A DNA stretch of 64,000 bases from Adlercreutzia wanghongyangiae (GCF_035989245.1 NZ_JAYMFF010000002.1:310001-374000); one strand, 5' to 3'. Shown: positions 18,760 to 28,110, counted from the stretch's first letter. Notes: generated by a model not told the origin, from the letters alone. A program made the numbers and translations.

Positions 18760-18801
18760 TAAACGCTCCACCGGCTAACTCGGCTCACGGTGGAGCGTTT
18801 A
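18760..18801. terminator. Strong hairpin between tRNA-Ile and tRNA-Ala
   Basis: A perfect 14-bp stem (18760-18773 with 18788-18801) with a 14-nt loop, AT-rich on both flanks. It lies between the two tRNA genes on their strand. It may be a terminator for tRNA-Ile or a processing site if both are co-transcribed. The stem shares GGTGGAGCGT with the tRNA-Ala 3' end. Confidence 0.6.
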
Positions 18802-18812
18802 TCGCAAAGTAA

Positions 18813-18889
<77 letters not shown>

Positions 18890-18907
18890 TTGAAAAAGTG
18901 CTTGACT

Positions 18908-18936
18908 ATCTTACGACGAAACCAAGGGTGGGTCAA
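18908..18936 (-). promoter_or_regulatory. Sigma-70-type promoter of the tRNA-Ile/tRNA-Ala genes
   Basis: On the minus strand TTGACC (18936-18931), a 17-bp spacer and TAAGAT (18913-18908). Transcription would start about 12 bp before the tRNA-Ile 5' end. Close match to consensus in both boxes and ideal spacing. Confidence 0.75.
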
Positions 18937-19045
18937 GGAAAAATTTCTTCGAATTGAAAAAATCATGCGGGCGGCGGCGAAAGACATCTTTCTCTTGTCC
19001 CAATAGGATCTTTTCTTACCTTCCGTGACAACTTCCCTCTCTTCC

Positions 19046-19166
19046 ATGCACGAAAATCGACTTATATAGACTTTCGAGGAACCCCTAGGAACTACAAAGG
19101 TCTATATAAGTTCAAAAACATGCGTGCAGGAGTTATTGGCGCCTATATAAGTCGATTTTCGTGCAT
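19046..19166. repeat. 121-bp element with perfect 23-bp inverted terminal arms
   Basis: Arms 19046-19068 and 19144-19166 are perfect inverted copies and contain CTTATATA/TATATAAGTCG and TTTTCGTGCAT. A third, partial copy (CTATATAAGTT... ATGCGTGC) lies inside at about 19108-19133. There is no coding potential. It sits about 95 bp upstream of the nuclease-family gene. It may be a MITE-like repeat or a multi-site operator; copy number in the genome would tell. Confidence 0.6.
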
Positions 19167-19259
19167 TTAGGGCAGTGATTTTGTCACCGATGAGGCTGCG
19201 ACCGAAAAGGGCGAATTACAATGGCTGGTAAGCAAGAGAAATTTGATTGAAGGACAAGT

Positions 19260-19766
19260 ATGGTTCCGTTGAAAGTGTTGACCTTAGTGGTCGCCGGGCC
19301 CAGCCAGCCTTCGGTGCTGGTACTGCAGCCTGTGGAGGAAACGCCCGCGGGGAAGGCGCGCATTGTTCCCATCTGGATTGGACCGCCCGAGGCAGCGCAG
19401 GTAGGCATGGCGCTGGAACAGGTGAAGCTCGACCGGCCTATGACGCACGATCTGTTCCTCGATGCGCTTACCAACCTTGATGCTCGCGTTGACTCGGTTG
19501 TTATTTATCGGGCTCGGGGGCAGGTATTCTATTCTCACCTGGTGCTCAGCCAGGCCGGGCGCCTCATCACCTTGGATGCGCGGCCGAGCGACGCCATTGC
19601 ACTTGCCCTGCGCCAAGATGCGCCGATGTATATTGAGGAAGAAGTGCTGGATGCGGCTTCTTTCCCCTTCCTGTTCCGCGGCGAACAGCAAACAGAAGCG
19701 GAACTGGCCGAGTTCAAAACGTTCCTCGACCACATATCCCCCGAAGACTTCGGAGAACTTTCCTAG
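19260..19766 (+). CDS. Bifunctional nuclease family protein (BFN/DUF151)
   Basis: 168 residues. The BFN domain covers about 5-135, with 'VLVLQPVEETPAGKARIVPIWIG' early and the conserved 'LDARPSDAIALALR' at about 105-118. The acidic C-terminal tail (about 140-165) resembles that of other actinobacterial members. Plant and Thermotoga homologues have DNase and RNase activity; the bacterial role is unclear. The ATG at 19260 has GAAGGA about 8 nt upstream. It is convergent with gyrA and separated from it by a bidirectional terminator. Confidence 0.85.
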   Translation: MVPLKVLTLVVAGPSQPSVLVLQPVEETPAGKARIVPIWIGPPEAAQVGMALEQVKLDRPMTHDLFLDALTNLDARVDSVVIYRARGQVFYSHLVLSQAGRLITLDARPSDAIALALRQDAPMYIEEEVLDAASFPFLFRGEQQTEAELAEFKTFLDHISPEDFGELS

Positions 19767-19772
19767 CTGCCT

Positions 19773-19812
19773 ATACAAGAAGAGCCGCAGGTTGGTGCGG
19801 CTCTTCTTGTAT
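19773..19812. terminator. Bidirectional terminator between the BFN gene and gyrA
   Basis: ATACAAGAAGAGCCGCA pairs perfectly with TGCGGCTCTTCTTGTAT around a 6-nt loop. It serves both converging genes. Confidence 0.9.
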
Positions 19813-19837
19813 ATGACGGGCTGAAACCGAGCGGAGA

Positions 19838-22687
19838 CTACTCCTCGGTCGCTTCGACCTCTACCTCTTCGACATCGCCGTCGTCGCCGTCGATGTCGTC
19901 GATAGCCAGCGAGCCGTCGGTGCTTTCCTCATCCAGCAAGTCGAGCTGGTTCTCGTCGACAGGGCCTTCCTTCTTGGCCTTCTTCTTGCCAGTGGAGGAG
20001 ATGGCCACCGCGCACACCTTGTCCTTGTCGGCCACGTTCATCACCTTCACGCCCTGGGTGGAACGGCCGAGCTCGGAGATGCCCTTCACCGGGGTGCGCA
20101 CGATGACGCCCTCCTCGGACACGATCATGATCTCATCATCGGGGCCGACGATCTTCATAACCGCCAGCAGACCCTTCTTGTGGGTCATGGTGATGGTGTA
20201 CACGCCCTGGCCGCCGCGATGGTGCTCGGGGTATTCCTCGATCTTCGTGCGCTTGCCGTAGCCCTTCTCGGTAATCACGAACAGGTCGGTGCCGGGACGG
20301 GCGATTTCCATACCCAGCACATGGGCGTCGGCCGGCACGTTCATGCCGCGCACGCCCATGGTGCCGCGACCCATGGCGCGGGCCTCGGACTCATCCCACA
20401 GGATGGCCTTGCCGGCGGAGGACACCATGATGACCTTCTCGCCCTTGGCCACGCGCTTCACCGAGATGAGCTCGTCGTCTTCCTTCAGGTTGATGGCGAT
20501 AAGACCGTCTCGGCGGGTGCGGTCGTACTGGTCCATGGAGGTCTTCTTCACGTTGCCCTGGGCAGTGGCGAACATGAGGAACTCCTCGGCGGGGAAGTCC
20601 TTCGTGGCGATAACGGCCGAGATGGACTCGCCCTTCTCAAGCGGCAGCAGGTTCACGATGGCCGTGCCGCGGGCATGGCGGCTGGCCTCGGGAATCTCGT
20701 ACACCTTCAGGCGGTACACCTTGCCCTTGGTGGAGAAGAACAGCATGTAGGAGTGGGTGGAAGCCACGAACAGGTGCTCCACGAAGTCGGCGTCCTTCAA
20801 ATTCACGCCCTGCATGCCCTTGCCGCCGCGCTTCTGCTGGCGATAGGTGCTCACGGGCAGGCGCTTGATGTAGCCGGCCTTGGTCATGGTAACGACCATG
20901 TTCTCCTCGGCAATGAGGTCTTCCACCTCGATATCCTTCGCCTCGCCGGTGATGCGGGTGCGGCGCGGATTGCCGTACTTCTTCTTGATCTCCTGCAGCT
21001 CTTCCTTGATGACCTCTTTCAGCAGGTTCTCGTCGGAGAGGATGCGCTTGTAGTAGGCGATCTTCTCGCGCAGCTCGGCCAGCTCTTCCTCGATCTTCTC
21101 GCGCTCCAGTCCGGTCAGGCGGCGCAGGCGCATCTCAAGGATGGCGTTGGTCTGCTTCTCGGACAGGCCGAAACGCTCGGTTAGGCGTGCGGCGGCTTCC
21201 TTGTCGGTCTGGGACGAGCGGATGATCTGGATGACCTCGTCGATGTTGTCGAGCGCGATGATGTAGCCTTCCAGGATATGCTCGCGCTCCTCGGCTTTGG
21301 CCAGCTCGTAGCGGGTACGACGGGTGACGACGTCCTTCTGGTGCTCGATGTAGTAGTGCAGAATCTCCTTCAGCGACAGCACGCGCGGAGTGCCGTTCAC
21401 CAGGGCCAGCATGTTGGCGCCGAAGCCTACCTGCAGCTGGGTGTGCTTGTACAGCTTGTTCAGCACCACCTGCGGAATGGCGTTGCTCTTCAGATCGATG
21501 ATGATATCGATGCCCTTGCGGTCGGCCGCGTCGTGGATGTTGCTGATCTCGGGCAGCTTCTTGTCGCGCACCAGCTCGCCGAGCTTCTCCAGCAGGCGCT
21601 TGCGGTTCACCTGGTAGGGGATTTCCTTCACCACGATGGACGAGCGGCCGTTCTTCTTCTCCTCGATCTCGCACTTCGCGCGGATGGTGAGGTTGCCATG
21701 GCCGGTCTCGTAGGCATCCAGAATGCCCTTCTTGCCCATGATGAGGCCACCAGTGGGGAAGTCGGGACCGGGCATCACCTGGAGCAGTTCCTCGGTGGTG
21801 ACCTCGGGGTTGTCCATCATGAGGCAGGTGGCGTCGATGGCCTCGCCCAGGTTGTGAGGCGGGATATTGGTGGCCATGCCGACGGCGATGCCATTGGAAC
21901 CGTTCACCAGCAGGTTGGGGAAACGGGAGGGGAGCACCGTGGGCTCCTGCAGGCTCTCGTCGTAGTTGGGTTGGAAGTCGACGGTTTCCTTGTCCAGGTC
22001 GCGCAGCAGCTCCATGGCCGGCTTGTCCAAGCGAGCCTCGGTGTAACGCATGGCGGCGGCGCTGTCGCCGTCGATGGAGCCGAAGTTGCCATGGCCGTCG
22101 ATGAGGGGCAGGCGCAAGCTGAAGGGCTGGGCCAGGCGCACCATGGTGTCGTACACGGCCGAGTCGCCGTGGGGATGGTACTTACCGATAACGTCGCCGA
22201 CGGTACGAGCCGACTTCATGTGCGGCTTGCTGGGCGTGTAGCCCGACTCGTTCATAGCGTACAGAATGCGGCGATGAACCGGTTTCAAGCCGTCGCGCAC
22301 GTCGGGAAGGGCGCGGGACACGATAACCGACATGGAGTATTCCAGGAAGGAGGTCTGCATCTCCTTGCCCAGGAAGGCCGCGCGCACCGTGGTGCCCTCG
22401 CCGCCGTTGGCGCCCTCGATAATGGAGCCGTGGGGGTTCGGCATATCCACCATCATCGAGCGGGCGCGCTCCTCTTCGGAGACAAACGACGGGTCGTTGC
22501 CGTCGTTGCTGGCATCTTCCGCGTCCTCTTCCTCGTCGAGGGTGGAGCTGGCGCTGGCGAGCTCGGCGTCCTCATCGCCCTCGGCGTCGGTATCCACATC
22601 CTCGGCCAGGTATAGGGCGTCATCCTCGGCGGCCTCTACCTCGTCGCGCTCGTCGGCGTCGAAATTCTCGTCTTCAAAATCTGCCAT
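19838..22687 (-). CDS. gyrA: DNA gyrase subunit A
   Basis: 949 residues. It carries an unusually long, very acidic N-terminal extension (about 1-105, rich in Asp/Glu) before the normal start 'FLEYSMSVIVSRALPDVRDG'. The breakage-reunion domain has the catalytic tyrosine at 215 ('AMRYTEARL'). The quinolone-determining positions equivalent to E. coli Ser83 and Asp87 are Ser176 and Asp180 ('HPHGDSAVYD'), the susceptible form. The C-terminal beta-pinwheel includes the GyrA box 'QKRGGKG', and the protein ends in a second acidic tail. It introduces negative supercoils with GyrB. It follows gyrB on the same strand, separated by a 250-bp gap with a large hairpin. Confidence 0.97.
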   Translation of the reverse strand: MADFEDENFDADERDEVEAAEDDALYLAEDVDTDAEGDEDAELASASSTLDEEEDAEDASNDGNDPSFVSEEERARSMMVDMPNPHGSIIEGANGGEGTTVRAAFLGKEMQTSFLEYSMSVIVSRALPDVRDGLKPVHRRILYAMNESGYTPSKPHMKSARTVGDVIGKYHPHGDSAVYDTMVRLAQPFSLRLPLIDGHGNFGSIDGDSAAAMRYTEARLDKPAMELLRDLDKETVDFQPNYDESLQEPTVLPSRFPNLLVNGSNGIAVGMATNIPPHNLGEAIDATCLMMDNPEVTTEELLQVMPGPDFPTGGLIMGKKGILDAYETGHGNLTIRAKCEIEEKKNGRSSIVVKEIPYQVNRKRLLEKLGELVRDKKLPEISNIHDAADRKGIDIIIDLKSNAIPQVVLNKLYKHTQLQVGFGANMLALVNGTPRVLSLKEILHYYIEHQKDVVTRRTRYELAKAEEREHILEGYIIALDNIDEVIQIIRSSQTDKEAAARLTERFGLSEKQTNAILEMRLRRLTGLEREKIEEELAELREKIAYYKRILSDENLLKEVIKEELQEIKKKYGNPRRTRITGEAKDIEVEDLIAEENMVVTMTKAGYIKRLPVSTYRQQKRGGKGMQGVNLKDADFVEHLFVASTHSYMLFFSTKGKVYRLKVYEIPEASRHARGTAIVNLLPLEKGESISAVIATKDFPAEEFLMFATAQGNVKKTSMDQYDRTRRDGLIAINLKEDDELISVKRVAKGEKVIMVSSAGKAILWDESEARAMGRGTMGVRGMNVPADAHVLGMEIARPGTDLFVITEKGYGKRTKIEEYPEHHRGGQGVYTITMTHKKGLLAVMKIVGPDDEIMIVSEEGVIVRTPVKGISELGRSTQGVKVMNVADKDKVCAVAISSTGKKKAKKEGPVDENQLDLLDEESTDGSLAIDDIDGDDGDVEEVEVEATEE

Positions 22688-22723
22688 CAGTTTCCTTTCT
22701 TTAGAAACTTACAGGTCATGTCC

Positions 22724-22924
22724 GGAAAGGGGGCGGGAGGGCCTGTTCGCAGCCCAGTTCACGCTGATCCCCTTCCGAACGCGATAACAGCAACAGCGAA
22801 GATGACGCACATTATTCGGTACCATCCCATCATCGTTGCTGCTGAAGTAGAAGCTATTGCTTAGCAATCGCGTTCTCCAGGGGGCGTTCAGAGGTCTGCG
22901 AACAGGCCCTCCCGCCCCCTTTCC
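22724..22924 (-). ncRNA. Candidate structured RNA: 201-nt long hairpin between gyrB and gyrA
   Basis: A perfect 29-bp inverted repeat (22724-22752 with 22896-22924) encloses a second stem, GAACGCGAT (22777-22785) with ATCGCGTTC (22867-22875), and a third imperfect stem of about 18 bp (CAGCAACAGCGAAGATGA with TCATCGTTGCTGCTG). The stems are nested, so the whole gap folds as one long rod. There is no U-run and gyrA follows, so it is not a plain terminator. It may regulate gyrA relative to gyrB or be a repeat element. Classification as RNA is tentative. Confidence 0.45.
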
Positions 22925-22940
22925 TACTCCTACGCTCTTG

Positions 22941-24884
22941 TTAAATATCCAGGAAGCGGACGTCGCGGGCGTGCTTCTGGATGAACTCCTTGCGGGGCTC
23001 CACCTGCTCGCCCATGAGCTCGCTCACCACACGCTCGGCTTCCACAGCGTCGTCAATGTTCACCTGCAGAAGCGTGCGAGTAGCCGGCTCCATGGTGGTC
23101 TCCCACAGCTGCTCCGGGTCCATCTCACCGAGGCCCTTGTAGCGCTGCACGTCGAACTTGCTGGGGTCGTCGTACTCGGCCAGGGTGGCGGAAAGCGCCT
23201 TCTCGTCGTAAATGTAGCGCTCCACCTTGGGGCTGCGCGAGTTCTTCTTCTTCAGGCCGAAGATGGGCGGCTGGGCAATGTAGATGTAACCCAGGTTGAT
23301 GAGCTCGGGCATGTAGCGGTAGAAGAACGTGAGCAGCAGGCAGCGAATGTGCGCGCCGTCAACGTCGGCATCGGTCATGATGATGATGCGGTGGTAGCGG
23401 GCCTTCTCGGCGTCGAAATCCTCACCGATGTTGGTGCCGATAGCCGTGATGAGCGAGCTGATGGTGTCGGAAGACAGCGAGCGGTGCAGACCGGCGCGTT
23501 CCACATTCAAAATCTTACCGCGCAGCGGCAGGATAGCCTGGAACTTACGGTCGCGGGCCTGCTTCGCCGAGCCGCCTGCCGAGTCGCCCTCTACAATGAA
23601 GATTTCGGACTGGCTGGCGTCCTTGCTGGCGCAGTCGGCCAGCTTACCAGGCATGCTGAACGAGTCGAGCACGTTCTTGCGGCGGGTCATCTCGCGAGCC
23701 TTGCGGGCGGCTTCGCGAGCCTTCAGGGCCTGGGTGGCCTTGCCGATGATGCGCTTGGCCGGCGTGGGGTTCTCCTCCAGGTACTCGGCGAGACCCTGGG
23801 TCACGGCGTTCTGCACCAGCGGGCGAATCTCGGTGTTGCCAAGCTTCGTCTTGGTTTGCCCCTCGAACTGCGGGTCGTGCAGCTTCACGGAAATGATGGC
23901 GGCCAAGCCCTCGCGCGCGTCCTCGCCGGAGAGGTTGGAATCCTTCTCTTTCAGCAGGCCCTTGGCGCGGGCGTAGTCGTTGATGGTACGCGTGATGGCC
24001 TGCTTGAAGCCGTCCATGTGCGTGCCGCCCTCGTGGGTGTTGATGTTGTTGGCGAAGGCCATCACCGAGTTCGTGGAATAGGAGCTGGACCACTGCAGGG
24101 CCACCTCTACCGTGCCGTCGGCGTTCTCGGCCTCGAAGTACACGGGCTTGTTCAGGGTTTCCTTGCCATCGTTCAGGAACTTCACGAAGTCGACGATACC
24201 GCCGAGCGCCTGGAACACCTCGGTGCGGGGGTTGCCGTCGGCGTCGGTCACGCGCTCGTCGTGTAGGATGATCTTCAGGCCCTTGTTGAGGAACGACATC
24301 TCGCGGAAACGGGCCGCTAGCGTGTCGTAGTCGAACGTGGTAGTCTCGGTGAAGATGTCGGGGTCGGGCCAGAAGGTCACCTTGGTGCCGGTGTGCTTCG
24401 CCGGGCCCACCTCGTGCAGCTTCGTCTTGGTCTTGCCGTGATCGAAGTCGATTTCGTAGGCCTTGCCGTCACGGCGCACCTGCACCTCCACCTTAGTGGA
24501 CAGCGCGTTCACCACCGACACGCCCACGCCATGCAGGCCGCCCGATACCTTGTACCCCTCGCCGCCGAACTTGCCGCCGGCGTGCAGGATGGTGAGCACG
24601 ACCTCGACCGTGGGGATTTTCTCCTTGGGATGCTTGTCCACGGGAATGCCGCGGCCGTTGTCGTCCACCGAGATGGAATTGTCTGCATGGATCCACACCT
24701 CGATGGTGTCGCAGTAACCGGCCAGGGCCTCGTCCACGGCGTTGTCGACCACCTCGTAGACCAGGTGGTGCAAACCGCGCGGACCCGTGGAGCCGATGTA
24801 CATACCCGGGCGCTTGCGAACGGCTTCAAGGCCTTCCAGGACTTGAATGTCAGAACCGTCGTAATGATCTGGTTTTTGTGCCAC
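22941..24884 (-). CDS. gyrB: DNA gyrase subunit B
   Basis: 647 residues, usual length for Gram-positive GyrB. GHKL ATPase domain at the N-terminus ('GLEAVRKRPGMYIGSTG', 'EVVDNAVDEALAGYC', 'DNGRGIPV'), transducer domain, then the TOPRIM region with 'EGDSAGGSAKQARDRKFQAI' and 'PLRGKILNVE', and 'DADVDGAHI' with the metal-binding acids. It ends 'HARDVRFLDI', the conserved GyrB tail. ATP hydrolysis drives supercoiling by the A2B2 enzyme. It lies downstream of dnaN and recF on the same strand, with recF ending about 190 bp before its start codon at 24882-24884. Confidence 0.97.
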   Translation of the reverse strand: MAQKPDHYDGSDIQVLEGLEAVRKRPGMYIGSTGPRGLHHLVYEVVDNAVDEALAGYCDTIEVWIHADNSISVDDNGRGIPVDKHPKEKIPTVEVVLTILHAGGKFGGEGYKVSGGLHGVGVSVVNALSTKVEVQVRRDGKAYEIDFDHGKTKTKLHEVGPAKHTGTKVTFWPDPDIFTETTTFDYDTLAARFREMSFLNKGLKIILHDERVTDADGNPRTEVFQALGGIVDFVKFLNDGKETLNKPVYFEAENADGTVEVALQWSSSYSTNSVMAFANNINTHEGGTHMDGFKQAITRTINDYARAKGLLKEKDSNLSGEDAREGLAAIISVKLHDPQFEGQTKTKLGNTEIRPLVQNAVTQGLAEYLEENPTPAKRIIGKATQALKAREAARKAREMTRRKNVLDSFSMPGKLADCASKDASQSEIFIVEGDSAGGSAKQARDRKFQAILPLRGKILNVERAGLHRSLSSDTISSLITAIGTNIGEDFDAEKARYHRIIIMTDADVDGAHIRCLLLTFFYRYMPELINLGYIYIAQPPIFGLKKKNSRSPKVERYIYDEKALSATLAEYDDPSKFDVQRYKGLGEMDPEQLWETTMEPATRTLLQVNIDDAVEAERVVSELMGEQVEPRKEFIQKHARDVRFLDI

Positions 24885-25075
24885 TGACGCTCCTTCGCTC
24901 TTAACATAGAAAACGCGTCCGAAGCGGACGCTGACTGAGCGTCGATTATATCACGGACACGTATGGACAATTACCTATTTTTGAGAAGTTGCCCTCAAAC
25001 GGCCTCTTTTAAAGGGTTCTGAGGGGCACTTTCGGTACCGTATGGGGAAAATATCGTTTTTTCCGCTTACATCGC

Positions 25076-26194
25076 TTAAATCGGCAGTGAGACCACGTTG
25101 CTGCGATCGAGCATGTTTTGGTCGAAATAGGCTAGGTTCGCGGTGGTGATGAATGTCTGGCTGCCGCGCTCCATAGCTTCCACCAGAGCGGCGCGGCGCA
25201 CTCCATCCAACTCGCTCATCACATCGTCCAGCAGCAGCACGGGTTTTTGCTCCAGCAGCTCTTCCACCACCGCCGCTTCGGCGAGCTTGTAAGCTAAGAC
25301 GATGGATCGCTGCTGGCCCTGGCTCCCATAGAGCGAGGCATCCTGTCCGTCCAGCAGGAACACAATCTTATCGGCGTGGGCGCCTACCACCGAACGACCG
25401 CGCCGCCGCTCTTCCGCCGCGCGCTCACGAAGCGCGCGGACCAGGGCCTCGCGGGCCTGGTCGCGCTGTATCGCAGCATCTAGCAGCGCAGGGTAGTTCC
25501 CCACCTCGGCGCGATCATCCCATGAGGGAATGTAGACCGCCGACAACGTTTCCCCATTCTGCGAGATATGGCGATATTTCTCCACCAAAGGCGGGATGAT
25601 TCGCGCGAACAGGGCCGCACGATAGCAGGTCAGCTGGGAGCCGACGGTTATCACCATCTCGTTGACGGCCTCCACCAAGGCGGCGTCGGCTTCTTCCTTC
25701 AGCAGGCGATTCTTGTGGCGAATCACCTTCTCGTAGTCGAGGCGCACGGTGTGATAGCTCTTATTCACCTGCGACCCTAAAGCATCCAAAGCCGCTCGGC
25801 GCCCCGTCGCAGAACCTTTTACCAAATTCAGATCGTCGGGGGTGAACACCACCGAGGGAACCAAGCCCTTCAGATCGGCGGGCCGCTTCCCTTTTCCGTT
25901 CAGCTGGTAGCGGCGGCTGACACTATCGAGAGTCAGCGCCACATCCAGCAGCCGGTTGCCATCGCTGATAGACGCCTCCAGCCGTGCTGATTCGCTGCCA
26001 TGGCGAATCAGCTGCTCGCGGGTAGCGTGGCGAAACGAGCTGAGCGCCGTCAGCAGCTGCACGCCTTCGATGATGTTCGTCTTCCCGATGGCGTTGCGCC
26101 CCACCAACACCGTAATCTCACCGAGATCGGACAAACGCAGGTGCTCGTAGTTGCGGAAATTCCTGAACTCGAGGGTGTTGATGCGCAAGGTCAT
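25076..26194 (-). CDS. recF: DNA replication and repair protein RecF
   Basis: 372 residues from the ATG at 26192-26194, where the protein begins 'MTLRINTLEFRNFRNYEHL', the normal RecF start; an in-frame GTG at 26245 would add a 17-residue tail with no family match. Walker A is 'GRNAIGKTNIIEG' (about 30-42), the ABC-type signature 'GSQGQQRSIVLAYKLAEA' and Walker B 'VLLLDDVMSELD' follow near the C-terminus. RecF loads RecA at gapped DNA with RecO and RecR. Located between dnaN and gyrB as in most bacteria. Confidence 0.95.
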   Translation of the reverse strand: MTLRINTLEFRNFRNYEHLRLSDLGEITVLVGRNAIGKTNIIEGVQLLTALSSFRHATREQLIRHGSESARLEASISDGNRLLDVALTLDSVSRRYQLNGKGKRPADLKGLVPSVVFTPDDLNLVKGSATGRRAALDALGSQVNKSYHTVRLDYEKVIRHKNRLLKEEADAALVEAVNEMVITVGSQLTCYRAALFARIIPPLVEKYRHISQNGETLSAVYIPSWDDRAEVGNYPALLDAAIQRDQAREALVRALRERAAEERRRGRSVVGAHADKIVFLLDGQDASLYGSQGQQRSIVLAYKLAEAAVVEELLEQKPVLLLDDVMSELDGVRRAALVEAMERGSQTFITTANLAYFDQNMLDRSNVVSLPI

Positions 26195-26254
26195 AGGGCC
26201 ACCCGCACGCCAAAGCGCCCAGGAGCGGGGCGGCTCGGAAGGCACCTATGGCGA

Positions 26255-26270
26255 CGTTGCACGTGAAACA
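26255..26270. other. Degenerate parS-like site between recF and dnaN
   Basis: CGTTGCACGTGAAACA matches the parS consensus TGTTTCACGTGAAACA at 14 of 16 positions. It is 3 bp from the dnaN stop codon. It may bind ParB weakly. Confidence 0.45.
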
Positions 26271-26272
26271 TC

Positions 26273-27373
26273 TTAGGAAATGCGCACCGGCATAACCAGA
26301 TACAGGAAGTTTTCCGGTTCAAGAGCGCGGAAGATGCCGGGCTTCATGGAAGACTGCACCTCGAGATACACCTCGTCGGTGGCGATGGAGCCCAGGCCAT
26401 CCAGCACGTAGGCGTAGTTAAAGGCGATCTCGACATCTTCGCCCTCGATAGTGCAGGGCAGAATTTCCTGCGCGCTGCCCACATCCTGGCTGGCGGCAGT
26501 GATCTGCGCCGTTTGGGAAGCAGCGTTCAGATCGAAGCGCACCGGCGAGGCATTCGAACCCAACAGCGAGGCGCGGCGCACACTGGCCATCAGCTTGTCC
26601 ACTTCCACCGTGGCGCGCGTGGCGTAGGAATCGGGCAGCAGCTGCTTGTAGTTGGGAAAGTTGCCCTCGATGCGGCGGTTGATGAACACGGTGTCCTCGC
26701 AGGTGACCACGATCTGGTTGTCGGCCAAAGCCAGCGACACCGGCGACTCGGTTTTGGGAAGCGAGGCAATTTCCGAGAGGAACGTGCCGGAGATGACCGC
26801 CTGGAACTCGTCGGCTGTGGTCTCGGGCAGCGGCGCATCGGTGATGGCCAGACGATAGGAGTCGGTGGCCACCATGCGCAGCACCCCGTTTTCCAAGGTG
26901 ATCAGCACACCGGTGAGGATGGCGCGGCTCTCGTCCTTCGACACCACGCGCGAAACGCGCTTCACCATGGTGGAGAACTGCTGGAACGGAATCTCGATGC
27001 GCTGATGGGTTTCCACGCGCGGGAAACCGGGGAAATCCTCGGCATTCAAGGCGCGGATGGAGAACGACGAGGTGTCACAGGTGATAAACGCCTGGTCGTC
27101 ACCAGCTTCCACATGCACCGCCGCGTCGGGAAGGTTCTTCACGATTTCGGAGAACAGCTTGCCGGGCACTACGGTGCGACCTTCTTCCTCGACCAGAGCT
27201 GCCACGGAATATTGGATGGACAGCTCGAGGTCGGTGGCCTGAAGGATGATTTTATCCCCCACAGCCTCGATGAGAATACCCGACAGCACAGGCAGCGTCG
27301 AACGCGTGGAAACGCCTTTCATCACAATAGAGAGGGCGTTGGACAGTTCGGTGCGGTTGATGCTCAGCTTCAA
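26273..27373 (-). CDS. dnaN: DNA polymerase III beta subunit (sliding clamp)
   Basis: 366 residues with three clamp domains. Opens 'MKLSINRTELSNALSIVMKGVSTRSTLPVLSGILIEA' in pattern and ends 'NFLYLVMPVRIS', the typical clamp C-terminus. The start is a TTG at 27371-27373 with AGGAAAGG eight bases upstream. The ring-shaped dimer tethers DNA polymerase III to DNA. Unlike the common dnaA-dnaN order, dnaN here is divergent from dnaA, with the putative origin and another gene between. A TATAAT on the minus strand (27439-27444) is a candidate -10 box. Confidence 0.96.
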   Translation of the reverse strand: MKLSINRTELSNALSIVMKGVSTRSTLPVLSGILIEAVGDKIILQATDLELSIQYSVAALVEEEGRTVVPGKLFSEIVKNLPDAAVHVEAGDDQAFITCDTSSFSIRALNAEDFPGFPRVETHQRIEIPFQQFSTMVKRVSRVVSKDESRAILTGVLITLENGVLRMVATDSYRLAITDAPLPETTADEFQAVISGTFLSEIASLPKTESPVSLALADNQIVVTCEDTVFINRRIEGNFPNYKQLLPDSYATRATVEVDKLMASVRRASLLGSNASPVRFDLNAASQTAQITAASQDVGSAQEILPCTIEGEDVEIAFNYAYVLDGLGSIATDEVYLEVQSSMKPGIFRALEPENFLYLVMPVRIS

Positions 27374-28110
27374 GACTCGGCCTTTCCTCCCGATGCGACA
27401 GCCGGAAAGGCTGTGCAGTGAACAAGCGATGTTCCGGTATTATAGCCCCCTTTTTCCACGGGGTTGAGACGGGCCGTCCCATCTTCGGCGGAACCACAGG
27501 AAGGATTCCGAAGGTTTTTCAACTATCCACCGCCTTTCTTTGTGGAAAAAGTTAATAACTTTGCCTTCTTCCAGGGTTTCGAGTGGAAAAACCCTCTTTT
27601 TCACGGTGGAGAGGTTAGCTGAAAGACGGTAGATAACTTTTCCCGACTGCAGCACTATGGCGGGATGGATTCGATTATCCATGATGTGAACTGGTAAAAC
27701 TTTCGCTTTTATTCTTTGTTGAAGCCTTGTTCATACCTTTGTTCGAAAACCGCGGGAGGTATCGCAGGCTTTTTGCAGACTCTCCCCAAGAGTGGGCCGT
27801 TAAGGGCTATCGCACCGTTCTGTCAAGGGATTCGACCTGAGTTTTTAACATTTTCGGCTTTTTACCGCATTCAGTGATTTTTTCTCTTTTCAAACTTTTC
27901 CACATTTACTGAATAAATTGTTTATAACTCTGAATTCTGGTGAATTTCCCAGATAGTTAGTTGAAGAGTTTTCAACATTTTCTGAATTGTTGGGGGATTA
28001 CTCACCGCCCATCCTGGAAGTTCCTGGAATATTGTTCAAAACTGTTGAAACAAGTTACAATATTGCGGAATTTTCTTTCCAAATAGGGAATACAAGACAG
28101 CTTAAACGGA
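27374..28110. other. oriC: Putative chromosomal replication origin (oriC)
   Basis: 737 bp without a gene, AT-rich relative to the rest. DnaA-box-like sites: TTTTCCACG (27452, plus), CTATCCACC (27523, plus), TTTTCCACA on minus (27541-27549), TTTTCCACT on minus (27582-27590), TTATCCATG (27675, plus) and TTTTCCACA (27896-27904, plus). An AT-rich unwinding-element-like stretch lies at about 27840-28000, and an AATATTGT/ACAATATT inverted repeat at 28028-28064. Gene direction switches here (dnaN, recF, gyrBA minus; dnaA onward plus), as expected at a bidirectional origin. The box consensus seems to be TTTTCCACA in this organism. Confidence 0.75.

Noticed and set aside
20180..22615. Long plus-strand ORFs opposite gyrA
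   Set aside because: Mirror frames of a GC-rich coding gene; no ribosome site and composition (Leu/Val/His/Gly) typical of antisense translation.
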